DNA from: Aphidius gifuensis
Lineage: Eukaryota > Arthropoda > Insecta > Hymenoptera > Braconidae
Direction: 5' to 3'
Assembly (NCBI RefSeq): GCF_014905175.1
Contig: NC_057789.1
Coordinates: 6,076,001-6,140,000 of the forward strand
Length of the DNA: 64,000 bases
Part shown: positions 11,901 to 26,700 of the stretch, in pieces
Position numbering within the stretch: the stretch's first letter is position 1
Layout: every line of letters starts with the position of its first letter
Notes under the pieces: generated by a model
What the model was told of the DNA's origin: nothing
What the model saw: only the letters and a program-made list of their open reading frames with translations
Databases searched by the model: none
Made by a program: the position numbers and the translations under genes

Positions 11901-14900
11901 TTTATTTCATGGGCTAGCCCATTAAGGTCACGATAAAAATTACCATTTGGATACTAAATATAATTAAACCCTTGAAATCTAACTAACTAAAGTTAGCTAT
12001 GCTGAATATATATATATATAAAATAAAAAAAATTCAACAAAACAAGTATCATTTAATTATGATTGAAATTACATTTTCAATAAATTAATTTCAAGTCTCT
12101 TGAAAAATACTTTATTCATACTGACCCAAATAAAAAATAAAAAATTCTATAGCTTCGATATTATGCTTTTAAAAGTCTAAATTAGCAACTACTAAAACTC
12201 ATTTATTTTAACATGAAATTTGTGTTAGTTAAAAGAAATAAATAGACCGCTTGAAATAATTAAGTGATACATGAGTTTTTTAAAAGTGTAGAGTTCTCAC
12301 TAAATACGTGTGACTAATGTAGTTTTTTTTATTTTAGAATATCTAAACAAATTTAAATAGAAAAAAGAAATTATTTTTTTTTTTCTTATTTATTATAGGA
12401 AAACGTCATTTACTAAGATTATTTCATTTATTTATAAAAATTGACGGACAGCTATATCTATTCAGATGAAAATTTAAAATGAAAAATTAAATTAAATTTT
12501 CAATAAAAGAAAAAAAAAATTTTTTTTCTCTATATTATATACCAGAAACTTGTGGCAGAGATAGTACATTTTTAATTAAATTTTAGGTCCTATTTTATTT
12601 GAAGGATTTTATTTTGATCTTCTGCTTTATAGAAAAAATAAAAAAAAAAAATTAAACGCAGCATGGAAGTACAATTGAATAAAAATAAATTGCAATAATT
12701 TTCATTTTTATAAAAATATATTAACCGTTGGACAAAATAATATAAACATCAGCTTTTAGAGTGACACTGTATGTTTAATTTATTTTTTATTTTTTTGCTC
12801 CAAGCTTTTAAATAAATATAACTGAATTTTATCAAATAGTTATTCAGCTTAATCTGTATTCAACTGGCTACTATTACTACTACTCTATCGACTAGATAAA
12901 ACGTGTGATATTTCTATGAATTTATCATCAAAACATTTCTAAAATAATAATTAATTAATTGCCTCTAAAAATTATAATTATTTAATTAATAAAAATATAT
13001 TATTTTTCATTTTAAAACTTTCAAGAAAATAGCTTGATGAATTTTCTCTTCATGCCAATATTTAATTAAAATATTGTTATTCACTTAAATCATAAAGAAT
13101 TTTTTAAAAAAATATCTAAACTCTATGTAAACTTTGAAGCAATAAATTTTTTCTAAATCAATTTTCTTAAAGTACTATGTATATATTTTTTTATTTATGT
13201 GTAGTAAGCTTGGTTGGCCTGTGTTGATAAGTTAACTTGCCTTTTGGCTTTTTTTTTTTTATACAACACAACATGTATAGAAAACTTCAGTCAGAATATT
13301 ACTTGCTTCATATTCTTTTGTCTGATGGCTTTTATGTCTGGCTTGATGCCCATGTTTTGTCACTCACTGAATTTTACTATGATAAGAAATACACACTCTC
13401 ATCAACATCTTCATTTGGCACAAACTTAAATAGGCCAAATAAATTTAATAAAATGTTCTATACAATCTCCACACAATTATAATACTCATCATCTACACAA
13501 TCCATTAATAAAATTTTTATTTCAACATTTATAAAAATTTCCAAAAGTAAAAAGTCATTTAAAATTAATAACGTATTTTTTCAAGCGTTAAAACCAGAAA
13601 AAAAATAAAGACAAAGTATTCTGGTAATGTATATCATGATATGCTTGTTATATATATTTCTTTGGATTATAATTAATTTTTTTTTTTATATAATTTCTTC
13701 TTTTATTTATGCATCATGAATTTAACTATGTAAATTAAAATCAGACATGAAATGAATTATATATTTTGATGCTGAAAAGTATGAAAGTAGAACAGTATTT
13801 AACCTCACTGTGAAGCAAGATCAAATCCATTGGCAACGATGTAAATTCACCAGTAATAATTTGATAATTTATTGAGCTGTATTTGATATACAATAAGCTA
13901 CACATGGGCAACCTGCCCAATAGGATAACTATTTTTTTTTTTTTTTTTGCATCAAATTTCAAATATTCTTCGATATGAATAATGGAAATAATAAAAAAAA
14001 AAAATCAAAAAGTTTAATATATTATATACGTCAGGAATCAGGATATGTTCAAAACTAAGATAACATGATGTGAATTCGATAATACCAAGGAACAACTAGT
14101 TTCTTTATTTTTTAGAAAAAAAAAAACCTCAATTTTCAATTTTTATATTCTTTCAACTACGATAAAATAATTTTTTCTTTTTTCTCTGAAAATCAATTGA
14201 GGATATGTATAAAATTTCTGAGAAATCGCATGGAGTGTTCTTCGAAAAACACAAAAAGTATTAAATAAATATTTTTATTCTGAGGAATAGCAATATTTTA
14301 ACAATAATTTCTTGGGAAAAAAAATAATCATACTTCATTTGAAATAATTCCACTCAAATATTTTTTAATTTTATAATATTTAGCCAAGCATCACTTTAAT
14401 TCATTTTAACATTTAATTTTTATTTAATTGTCAAAACGTTTCAAGTGAATACATATACCCAACGCATATGAAAATTTTTTAAGTGTTTTTTAAGCATTCA
14501 CACTCTAAAAAAAATTGTAGAGCTTAGTCTTTTATATTTATTATTATATCATACGAAACAACGATTATAATTGAATTAAAAAAAAAAAAAAAAGAGATTT
14601 ATATATTTAAAAAAAATATTTCACTGTGTAACCTCGATAAACAGGAATAATTAATTTAAAATAAATGAAACAGCAATAACTATTAATTTGTATATGTATT
14701 TTTTAAAATAAATCAGGGATTTAGTATAGATATTGAGTGAGTTTGAATAATAAATCAACACTCGTGCCAACTTTACCTTATGTGACTGACGAATTTAAAC
14801 TTTGAAAAGTCGCATACAAGTGTTAAATTGACGGACGTTCTGCTCACTCAATCATCTATCTATATACCACACCAACATTTGCATTCGATGGGTCGAAACC

Positions 14901-17900
14901 GGAAGACAAAAAAAAAAATTAAACTTATACCTCTGGGGCTCTCGAAGCCTGCCAAAACCGCGGAATATCCCTGAGTACTTTAAATTAAATTGATAAAACG
15001 TTTTTGGCACAGCTGACATCCGTTTTTTTTTTTTTTTTTTTTATCAAAACTTTTTAATTTTTTTAATTTTAAATATTTCCTTTTTTTTTTATTATTATTA
15101 TTCTTTTTTCTTACCTTAGTTATCGACATCCTCTCGACAATTGGTTCATTCATTGATGCTCCAACAATGAAGAGAAAGGAATTATCTTTTTTTTTGTTTT
15201 TTTTTTTTTTTTCATTTTGAGTCCATGGTTGATAATGCAACTGCTGACACTGTAAAAAAAAATAAAAAATGTCAATCATTGAAAATCTGTGTAACAGCAG
15301 GTTAATTTTATTCCAAAGCTGGATTAAATATATAAAAAAAATAGAAAAAAAATTTATACATCTATTGTAAAAATGGTTTGAAACATTTTATTCATCGACC
15401 CAGTATTTTATTCAATAATAAGTGTATGTATGGGTGATAAATATTCATGACAAAATATTGTGGCAGGTGTATTTGTACAATATAATATTGTTGAAAAATA
15501 ATAATTTTTTTTGTTTTATTTTTTACAACAAAAAAATCATAGGATTTATGTTTTTTGTTTTTTTTTCCATGACCAATGAAGCTTGCATCGTCAACACAAA
15601 TATGTATTTAATGCAGCATGTATTTTAAACATTCGACATATCGTTTTCGGTGTTTCACGCGTGATGATGATTTATTTCATACCTTTATCTGTCTTATCCA
15701 GATGTTGAATTTTTGTTTACAAATAATAATAAAAAAAAAAACATAGCCAGTCGAAGGTGTGTTAAAGGGTGTTAATATACAAATATATCTGTATTTTCAT
15801 ACATGTCGTGTTTAGATTCAGGTCATTAAGTAATTCGGAAACGAGAACCAGTTTTACTCAACTGAAAGCTTCACGGATACCCAAACTTTTATTGTACTAA
15901 ATATAATTTATCTACAAAAAATAAAGATAAGAAAATAGATATTTATGATATAATTGACTTCACACTTTGTATTTTTGATTTTTTTTTTATTTAAAATTAA
16001 TTTATGCAATGTTCTCTTGGATTATTATAGAATAAAAAATTAATAATTTAAAATTAAAAAATAAATACAAATTATAAAATATTATCTCACGTATAAAAAA
16101 AGAAGAAGAATTAAAAATTTTAAAAACAGCAAACTTGACTTAGACTTAATGCAAATTACAGAAATAAAATTTAGTGTATAAATTAAAACGACAGATTACT
16201 GGACATACTTAAAAGTTTTCTACATCTTGTGGTCTATTTAATATAATCTAGATCATGACCTTAAAAAAAATTGTTATACACGAGATATAAGGGATGATTT
16301 ATGCCCACTTACAAATAAACACAAGCTTATTAAATTTCGATAAATTTGATTTGCTTACTGCTAGGCTAACTGACTATGAAAATTTATTTATATATTTAAA
16401 ATTAATAGGGTTTTAAAATCAAAATGAAATTTTATATTCCTATTTTACCTTATTACTTATGGAACATTACTATATGAAAGACAAAAAACTTGAATTTATC
16501 GTTGTTATTAAAGTCAGCTTTTATATTTTTTATACACATATCAATAATTTACTGACCTGGAAAATAATAAGATTTTTTAATATGATCAAATTTTCCACTT
16601 CTGAGAAACTGAATCATCAATTTATTGACATTATCTATATTGTTCTAAAAGTGGTCAATATATTGATGATGAATATACAACGAGTTAGAAATAAATAACA
16701 TGATATATATTTACACGAAAAATATGTCACAATATTCAATAACAATTGTTGAATAATTATAAAATAAAAATCTACATATTCATTTGTATTTGTTTTTTAT
16801 GTAAACGATATTTTATGAACTAGTTAAATATTCTGTATAATATTTGGATTTGAAAAAATAAAAAATAAACAAAGTTGTGTATATTTAATAATCACGACTT
16901 TTTTCATTAACAAGTTGTAAATTTTCCAAGTGATATGCATATAATATAGAAACTCTAATTATTCTTCTTATTTACAATATTCAACGGCTAACAAAATTAA
17001 CAAACATAATGGCAGATTTGTAGTTACGCTTGTGGTTTGCTCACATTAAACTGTCAGAAATTTAATTTGAATAATTATAACCATATGCAATGCATAACCA
17101 AATGTCACAATGGCATGATAATTTTTTTTTTTAAATATACGCTCAATATATAAGTCAGACTATCATGAAATTTAATTTGAACATTCTTTTAAAATTCAAT
17201 TAGCAAAAACAAAATATTATTAATTAAAAATTTATACGTAAATATAAATAAAATATTGTATAATCAATATATTTTTAATGCAAAAATTTGATGAATGAAA
17301 AATAAATAATTTAAATAAATATTTGTATAAAATTAAAAAACAGTATATATTTAAATATTTTAAAATCAATAATCAAATTAAAAATTCTTTTAAAAAAAAT
17401 TTATTAATAAACAACAAATTATATAAACGTATACATACATACTGTATAATATGCGACAAGCATTATATGAATGGTGGGGTTAAATGGTAATTTAGCATGA
17501 AGTTGGTGCAACTATGCGCGTTGCATTATACAATTGCGCATTATAAGAGAATATTGTCACGCTTTCATATGCCGCAGCAGCACAGGGAAAACTAGCAGAA
17601 GGGTATCGCAATAAAAAAAAAAAAAAAAAGAAGGTTAAAAAATAAATAATGTACAAGAGAAAGAGTTGGAAGAATTAGTAAATATATACATGTATGATTT
17701 TATAAATATATAAATGTATATAACATGCATGTTTTGGTATATAGTTGAGCCGCCATAAAAGTAGTGTTGGCAGTATGTTGAACATTAACCATTGAATATA
17801 TATTATATTTATTTTGTCCATAAAATATATTGCTAAAATTTAATACCATTATATCTCGTAGAGTAGTGGGAAAAGTTGGTGCAATATAAGAGGGGAAAAT

Positions 17901-20701
17901 GTAGAAAAGAGTGAAAAAGTTAATGATAGTAAAAAAGAGTACAATGGGGGGTAAAAGAAAACGACACGCGCTGACCATACCAAGGACTGTGCTTATGCTA
18001 CTAGTGAACATCGTTGTCGTTGTTAATACGACACCAAGTATATAGACACAGTCTTCACATCGACGATCAAAAGAATATATAACTGTGAAGTGAGCACATT
18101 GCTTCTTGCTTCACTCGATACTCGTTGTTCAGTCTTGTGTCTGACAACATACGGACCTTTATCACTGTTATTTTTTATAAACTCGGTTTATTTTATTATT
18201 TGCTTTTGGTATTATAAATACACGGAACAATAAATCATACATTATGTGAAATAATTATTTAATAATAATAAAAATAATTATGTTGATAATGTTGATTGAA
18301 AAATATGACAATGATTATTGGTAGAAAAAACTTTTATTTTGTTTTGGTTTTTTTGAACAATGTTTTGTGCAATATTAGCTGGTAAAATTGATTTATTTTT
18401 TAAGAGATAAAAAAAAAAGTTTTTCAAAGTTTAGAATGGCTGATAAAAGAGCACAGTGTGTGGGAAAAAAAACACCGGTGATGGGATATACAATATTGTG
18501 CAAAGAATTTGTACGCTATATCCCAACCGGATATTTGTTGATCAAAGTATGTCTCTTAACTTGTGAATTTACCATCTTTAATATAAAACTTTTTGATTCA
18601 TTGAACTGTCAATATATCAAGGTACTTTGTACATATTTGTGATATGTAATTTATCAAGTTTTCATAATTGTATTTTTTTTAATATTATAAAGTTTATGTG
18701 AATAGTTAAAAAAAATTACACAAAGTGAGTCACACAAATTTTTAAATGCTGTTGTAAAATAAAAAAAAATAAAAAACTTGGTTTTTTTTTTTTCATGATA
18801 ATTATGCACGAAGCATGAGGCAAAGCGTGCAACCGATCGAAGTTTGCTATCGTTTGCATGAAAATGGCCGCACGACATTTATTTTTATCTTTAAAAGAAA
18901 ATTTTGATCTAAAAGTGAAAAATTATTATTTTTTTTAAAGTCAACTAGTCACTGTCATCTGTCAATCAATTTATATTCCGCAATATTTTTCATCTGTTAA
19001 TTAAAAACAAAAAAAAAAATATAAAAATTGATAAATTAAATCATGTGGACAATTGAAATACTGACAAAATAATAAAATATATTTTCACTTGATAAAATTG
19101 AAAAAAAAAAGTTTTCAAAAGCCAAAAAAGCAACATGTTTTTTCTCTTCAAAAAAGTGATTTTTTTTATTTTTTTCTCAGTTTTATATCACAATGTTCAT
19201 CTGAAGTATTCTCAGCCAAGTGGCCTCGAGGCATTTTTCTTTTTTTTTAATTTTGTGTGAACTATCATTAAATCGTAACTATTATCTTCTCGAGTATTTT
19301 GCGGCAAACCACAAAATTGCCACGATTTGTATTTTCAATTGAAACTCAAATCCAATGACAATTCATAAAAGCTTTTATACATATCCAACGATATACTCAC
19401 CGACAAAAGGGGCAACTAGTATATTGAGTGAGTGAGTGAATAAGTCACAAATTTATATTATAGAATAAAAAAAGATAGATTTATGCAGAATTTTGTCGAC
19501 ATAACAAGTATAGAGTTGGTAACGGTTGAGGCATTTGTCGATCGAAGTTAACGCGCGCTTACGTGGAAATTGCGGTTGAGTTACAATTTTAAACGGCCGA
19601 ACGGCATTTTATAAAAGCTCGTCATCAGTGTGAGCTACATAATACACTACAATATATAGCTATACAAATATAAATATAAATTACTCTTGTTGTAATATTG
19701 CATATTATAGTACGCAATATTATACTGATGCATCAGTATACATTCATGATTCGTTATTCCGATTTCAAAGTGTCAGGACATGATTTATTTCTATGCTTAA
19801 AAAATATACATTTTTTTAGTAGTAACTAATTATTTTACTATGTAAAAAAAATTCAAACTAAATCATCTAACAAAATTGAAAAATCTACAAAATAAATTTG
19901 TGGAATTAGTGTGACATATTGTTGTTGTTTTTATTTTTTTTTTTTTTCGTTTGTTTATAGTGTGTGGTGGTGATAATACAAAAAAAAAAAATTAGAGAAG
20001 TGAAGATTGAAATTGTAAATAGTTTTTTAGTTGACAAACGACCAAGCAACTTCGGCAGTCCGGTCTAGCGTGAATGCATTCACGCGAATTACAATTTGTG
20101 CTTGCATCGTATCTACTTCAACACCCCTGTTTGAAAGTTTCAAGTAAATAAAGCTTTACTTGTTCTTCAGTGTGTATATACAGATTAGTGTCAGTGTATC
20201 TCACAAGTATCGATCTTTATGTATACACCAACACACACGTGTGTCCATAAATCATCACAGTAAATATATGCAAGTGTATTTAAATTTGAATTTTCATAAA
20301 CTGGTTATTTACCATATAATAAAATGAGCAATTGTAAATAATATTGTTTATACAAGTGCCAAAATTTCAAGACTCAATCAACATTATAATACGATGTATT
20401 ATTAATCAATCAAATATTTTACAAATTAATTTTTAGCTTTATTAATATTTATCAGTTTTCATGAAAATTGTTAAAAACATTTCACGAATAATAAAATTAT
20501 ATTTTAATTATTATTTAATTAATGATAAAATGCAAATGAAAAGTTGATGAAAAAAAAAAATAAAACAAATTGCCAATGGAGTGATATTTTTAATGCCACA
20601 AAGTGTTTGTTGCAATTTAAATGGAAAATTTAATTCAATTGTATTATATTTTATATATAATATATTGCAACGATGTTATTGTAATTAGTTTTGGGTAAGG
20701 C
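8986..20701. other. Shaker intron / upstream region without recognised genes
   Basis: AT-rich sequence with many T and A runs. Open frames here (for example 16459-16698 plus, 17700-18011 minus) are low-complexity and lack splice or family support. From about 19500 the composition becomes less AT-rich, as expected when approaching the promoter and 5' UTR of the ball exon. Confidence 0.5.
19610..19617 (+). promoter_or_regulatory. Possible TATA box upstream of the ball exon
   Basis: TATAAAAG stands in a less AT-rich context (GGCCGAACGGCATTTTATAAAAGC). An arthropod initiator-like TCAGTG follows at 19625, but only 15 bp downstream, closer than usual. If it is used, the 5' UTR of the exon at 20702 would be about 1 kb. 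Tentative. Confidence 0.25.
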
Positions 20702-20778
20702 ATGGCCGCAGTAGCGGGCATTTATGGAATTTCAGAAGATCGTCACAGAACATTCCACGATCATCGTCATAACAATGC
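20702..20778 (+). CDS. Shaker: Shaker first coding exon with N-terminal inactivation ball
   Basis: The exon starts at ATG and reads [16 protein letters not shown], matching the Shaker ball peptide that plugs the open pore and gives fast N-type inactivation. It ends in GC before GTAAGT (phase 2), so the split codon becomes GCA (Ala26) with the A that opens the exon at 42898. The following intron is 22.1 kb. Recognition of the ball peptide makes this start secure. The 5' UTR boundary is not determined. Confidence 0.93.
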
Positions 20779-23700
20779 GTAAGTTATTAAATATAAATTT
20801 TTTTTCTACTTTTTTTTGATAGTTATTTCAATTTAAACTTCATTTCAACTAGTCTAGAAATTATATTCAAAAATTTATTTATATTTATTCTGGCCTTTGA
20901 TAATGGCACATGAAAAAATTACTATATTCATGAATAATCAATTATAAAAAACACATACAATATATATCAAGCGAAAATAAAAATTAGTTATTCCTAATAT
21001 AAAAAGGACAAACATTTTTTTTGATATTTTTTATGTTTTTTTTTAAAATTGACATATTAAGCTAGCACAACTTTTTTAATAATTATTAGATCTTGAAGCA
21101 ATTGGGCTTGAAATTTTGTGCGAATTATGTGTTTTTTATGTGTGAAGAAATAAATTTGAAAGAAAATTTTTTAAAATATTTTTTTTAAAAATTGACATAT
21201 TAAGCTAGCACAACTTTTTTAATAATCATCGGATCTCGATGCAATTAGGCTTAAAATTTTGTGCGAATTATGTGTTTTTTATATGTGAAGAAATAAATTT
21301 GAAAGAAAATTTTTTTAAATATTTTTTATATTTTTTTTAAAAATTCAAATATTAAGCTAGCACAACTTTCTCAATAATCATCGGATCTCGATGCAATTGG
21401 GCTTGAAATTTTGTGCGAATTATGTGTTTTTTATGTGTGAAGAAATAAATTTGAAAGAAAATTTTTTTTTTATTTTTTACATTTTTTTAAAAAATTCAAA
21501 TATTAAGCTAGCACAACTTTCTCAATAATCATCGAATGTCGATGCAATTGGGCTTGAAATTTTGTGCGAATTATGTGTTTTTTATGTGTGAAGAAATAAA
21601 TTTGAAAGAAAATTTTTTTAAATATCTTTTATATTTTTTTTTAAAATTGACATATTAAGCTAGCACAACTTTTTTAATAATTATCGGATCTCGATGCAAT
21701 TGGGCTTAAAATTTTGTGCGAATTATGTGTTTTTTATGTGTGAAGAAATAAATTTGAAAGAAAATTTTTTTTTTATTTTTTACATTTTTTTAAAAAATTC
21801 AAATATTAAGCTAGCACAACTTTCTCAATAATCATCGAATGTCGATGCAATTGGGCTTGAAATTTTGTGCGAATTATGTGTTTTTTATGTGTGAAGAAAT
21901 AAATTTGAAAGAAAATTTTTTTAAATATTTTTTATATTTTTTTAAAAAATTGACATATTAAGCTAGCACAACTTTTTCAATAATCATCGGATCTTGATGC
22001 AATTAGGCTTAAAATTTTGTGCGAATTATGTGTTTTTTATGTGTGAAGAAATAAATTTGAAAGAAAATTTTTTTAAATATTTTTTATATTTTTTTAAAAA
22101 ATTGACATATTAAGCTAGCACAACTTTTTCAATAATCATCGGATCTAAATGCAATTGGGCTCAAAATTTTGTGCGAATTATGTGTTTTTTATGTGTGAAG
22201 AAATAATATAAAAACAAAATTTTTTTAAATATTTTTTATATTTTTTTTAAAAATTGACATATTGAGGTAGCACAACTTTTTCAGTAAACATTCAATCTTG
22301 ATGTTATCAGACTAAAAATTACGTGTGAATTATGTGTGATTTATGTGTAAATAAATAAATTAAAAAAATTTTTCGTCAGTTTATTCATTTTTTTTTTTTT
22401 TTATGATAATACTTATAAAAATAATAATAGCAAGTGTATAGACAAATAATAAGCTAAATATATATACTAGAAAATTTTTTCGTCAAGACCAATGGGGTAA
22501 TCAATAACCAGTGTCTATATACATATCTGCTCCACATATGCATTGGTTTTGATTATGTTTATATATTTTTTTGTGATTATTATTTTCATATATATTGAAA
22601 AAATATCGATGGAAATTCGAGGTTGATTCACGTATTATGATGAAAAAAAAATATTGAAATATTTTTATCAATGACTTAAATTTTTTACGGACACGAATTT
22701 TTTCATTTTTTAATTTATTTATTTAACGACAAACGTAGAGCTAGAAAATTATGAAAATTTGAGAATATATATGAAGAAAAACCCCCTCATTATTATCCAT
22801 ATTTTTAATTTTCAACAGAAACGTCGCATTATATAATATATAGAGTTATTGGTTGACTAAAAAAAATCTTGGCTAACTTGATAAAAATAATATTTAGTGT
22901 TACTGAAATTTTATATTACTTATAGTATTGGAGAAAATCGATGATATGCCATAGCGCAGGGCCAATAAATACATGTATTATTATATCACTTTTAATATTT
23001 CTCACAAGACCATCTTTAGATTTATAATACCTCTATAAAATTGATAATAACTAAAAACTATTACCTAATAAAAATCTACACTATTATTTATTGAAAAAAA
23101 AAAATATTAAATATATATCTTTAATAGTTGAGTGTAGTTTTTATTAAAATTTTAAAATTAATTTTTAATTGAGTATCAGATAAATATTTGTGAGATTATC
23201 TAAACATCAAAATGATTGGAATGAGCATGTAACTTTTAATTGTTTTTTAAATTATAAACTAAGCAATATCTTTCGAAAAAATACGTATAAAAATCATATG
23301 AATTTTCTAACAATGGACTATCGGTTTAACAAACTGAATATCAAATGACAATAGTAAATTTACTCATCATTATCATGCTTACTGATTGATAGTAATTGTC
23401 ACTGGAATACATACTATTGACTGTTTGATAACAAAAGTAGTATTGATTTCTCATCGTCTCAATTTCATTATTATCATCATGTATACCAAATGTCATGATT
23501 GATATCTGATTCTCTCTCAATTCAAATCAAAGTCACCTTGATAATAACTTTGTATTGTAATTATAAAATTGAATACAATAATTGAATACAAAAATAATTC
23601 TTCACAGAGTAAATTTAGCAATCGATATTTTTAATTTTCATTAAATACTTTAATTCGTATATACCCATTAATTATTTTTGAAAATGTATTTCATTTCGAT

Positions 23701-26700
23701 ATTTATCTCGTTATTTTTTTAATCTATTTTTCAAAAATAATAATTACCATTTTCATGATAATTATTATATCCAAAAGTAATCAAAAGTATAATTTTTTAA
23801 TTATCAAAAAAATAACAATGTGCTGTGATAATTTATCACAGTTTATTATATATGAAAATTAGCTTTACATGTTGATATAATTAAATTAAAAAATCTCTAT
23901 CTAATTAGATCATAAATCATCTGTCAACGTATTTAATTAATTTAATGGACTGTTGAGAAATTATCAGAATTATTGGCTGAATACTTTGCATAATTATCTG
24001 ATGGTATAACCATCAGTTAAACAATTTACACTCATATATTCATGATGAATTTAACTATATACATGCATGAGAAAAAGGAATGCTTACACAATATGAACAA
24101 AGATAAACAATTCCAGTGCAGAATAATAAAAAAAAAAAATATACGTATATATATTCCATTGCAATTTACCAGTGTAGTATGCCTGGAGGTTTTCTATTGT
24201 CATCTTTTGCTGAATTACTCTCAGTTGTCATCAGCAAATATTCATGGTGCTATTTTGAAAACGCATTCATAATGTGCTCTTAGTAATAGATGAAACACAT
24301 TGGACCATTATCAAACCCATTAAACCCACCGTCAACATAATCATTACATATTCATTTATTTATATTTAAAAAAAAAAAACTTTAATTTAATATAATTATT
24401 TTAAAAAATCAATGATTGAATAATAAAGTTAATTGATAGTTAAATATTCAATTGACGAAACTATGAAAAAATATAAAAATAGAATGTAGAGATTGAGCAG
24501 ACTTTAAAATATATAAAAATAATATTTAGTAAGATATTTATAGAGTGAAAAATATTTAAAAATAATCATTGCAATAAATGTTGTTGGGAAGTATTTGTAA
24601 ACTCGATGTGATATATTATAACATTATTTGAGATAAAGAAGGAAATAAAAATAAATAAATGATAAAAAAAAGTTTCAATGAAAGTTTTTCGATCGATGGT
24701 TTATGTAAGATAGTGTATATATGTATATAAAAATTTTGTGCAGTATATAAAAAGGTCATTGTAATAGTTACAGGTGTGTATATATCTCCCTGTGTGGAAT
24801 GATTGTTATATCTCTAGAGCAATGTGTCAACGCGTATTCTTCGAAGAAGGTTTTCCAATATTAATAAAGTTTAAGTACGTCATCCCAAGTGTAGAATAAG
24901 ATTCTAATATATAATACAAATAAAAAAAAAAATTGTATTGTCTCGAGACTCTTGAGTAACAAAATATTTCAATTTATTATTAGAACTCTATGTTGAAAAG
25001 ACTCGAACAAAATTTTCCTGACAATGCTCATCTGATCTATTAACTAATGATTAAATTTTTTTTTTTTTTTTTTCAACAACTTGAAAGTTATACAATTTAT
25101 GAAACAACAAAAAATTTTATTAAACATTAAATTTAATTTATAAATGAGAAAATCATTTAGCAGAATTTATTTTAGAATATCCATATTAATTTATTCGTTA
25201 GACATACGCATAGTGAATTTTGTTGAGCTGACCTCGAGTAGATTGGCTTGAGCTCATTACCAAAATAATTATTTTCCTATTAAATCTTTATTGAAACAGT
25301 GGTATTACAAATAATTGAAATTTCATCATACTCTGTTGTACTACGTCATAGATAATAATGAAAATAAAATAATTTAGTTAATCTGTATGATAAAATTGAT
25401 AAAATTGAATAACAAAATTGATTTTCTTCGTGATTTATATATTTTTTTTAAAGTTAAAATATTAAAATACTAAAAACATGAATTATCATGACTGTGATTT
25501 TAAAATCATTGAGAGTATTTAATTTAATTATACAATTTTTTTTTTTTTCAATAAGTTAATTACTACACTGTTCTAAAAATGAAAATTAACAAATATATAT
25601 GTATATTTATTGAAAATTAATCATCACAAATTTGTAGTGATTCTAATTAAATTTTAAAATATCAATTAAATTTGTAATTTTATAGTTCAATTAAATTCAT
25701 ATTGCACAATCCAAATGAATTATATCACACATGCATAACATATAATTTTCAAAAATATCTTATTACTTTATAATAACTGCAATAAAAAAAAAAAAATGAA
25801 TAAATTATTTTCTTATATTTTTTAAGTAAATAAATGAAATTGATTTTCAAAAGTTATCATGTCATAAAGTCATAAACTACAAGATGAAAGAAAATAGAAA
25901 AAAAAAATTTTTTTAATTATTCATAAAAGTTTGTTTTTGAGTGAAATAATAAAATGATGACGGTACTTGGACAAGTTATATATATATATGACAAAACAAG
26001 TAGTAAAGGGGAAATGCAGTCAGACATAAAAATTTATTTGGTGCAGTAACGTCGATATCACAGTTGGTATTTAAACACTGCGCCATCTCTCGACATACAT
26101 TTTGGCTTTTATCCCCGAAAAAGCTCAAATGGACAAAAAGCTTAAAATCAATATATTTTCATAAAATAAAGAGCTTTTTTACATCTACTTCTGTTGATCA
26201 GTAAGATTTCTTATTTTATTTATTTAACAACGACAAAAAAAAAAAATTAAGAATAATATTTACCACCTGCACATAATGAAACAAAGTCTACTTTTCTGCA
26301 AGCATAATTTTTTTAAATCAATTTCCTAATTACACTTTGAAAATAGGTTTTTTTTTTTTTCACAGTCATAATAATTAACACGTTTTAAAATTTAAATATT
26401 AAGCATAACCACGTATTATTGATTTTTTAAATTTATTAATTACGCTGCAGTGGTTATTTTGTAACATTGAATATTTATTATTTCGAAAATATACTATACG
26501 TATATAGATGCGTGATAAAATGCATTAAAAATAAACATTTAATTTAAACAAACTTATTTACAATGTGGTTTTGCGTTAAATTTATATTGTTATTATTTTA
26601 AATTATACAATGACAGAAGAAAAATAAATTTTTGGAAAGTGTGAAAACATCCATATAATGTGTATATTTGGAAAAATGAAAAAAGAAAAATATGCATCCA

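Noticed and set aside
14980..15279. 99-codon minus-strand frame rich in Lys and Asn
   Set aside because: It is the reading of long poly-T runs as Lys codons. No protein features.
16459..16698. 79-codon plus-strand frame starting at ATG
   Set aside because: Ile/Lys/Asn-rich random frame inside a Shaker intron. No recognisable motif.
17700..18011. 103-codon minus-strand open frame with hydrophobic stretches
   Set aside because: Low-complexity Phe/Ile/Tyr composition expected from AT-rich DNA, with no family likeness and no splice or polyadenylation context.
18436..18640. ATG frame MADKRAQCVGKKTPV with a GTATGT donor, considered as another Shaker N-terminus
   Set aside because: The donor is in phase 0, which cannot join 42898 in frame, and the peptide has no known relative.
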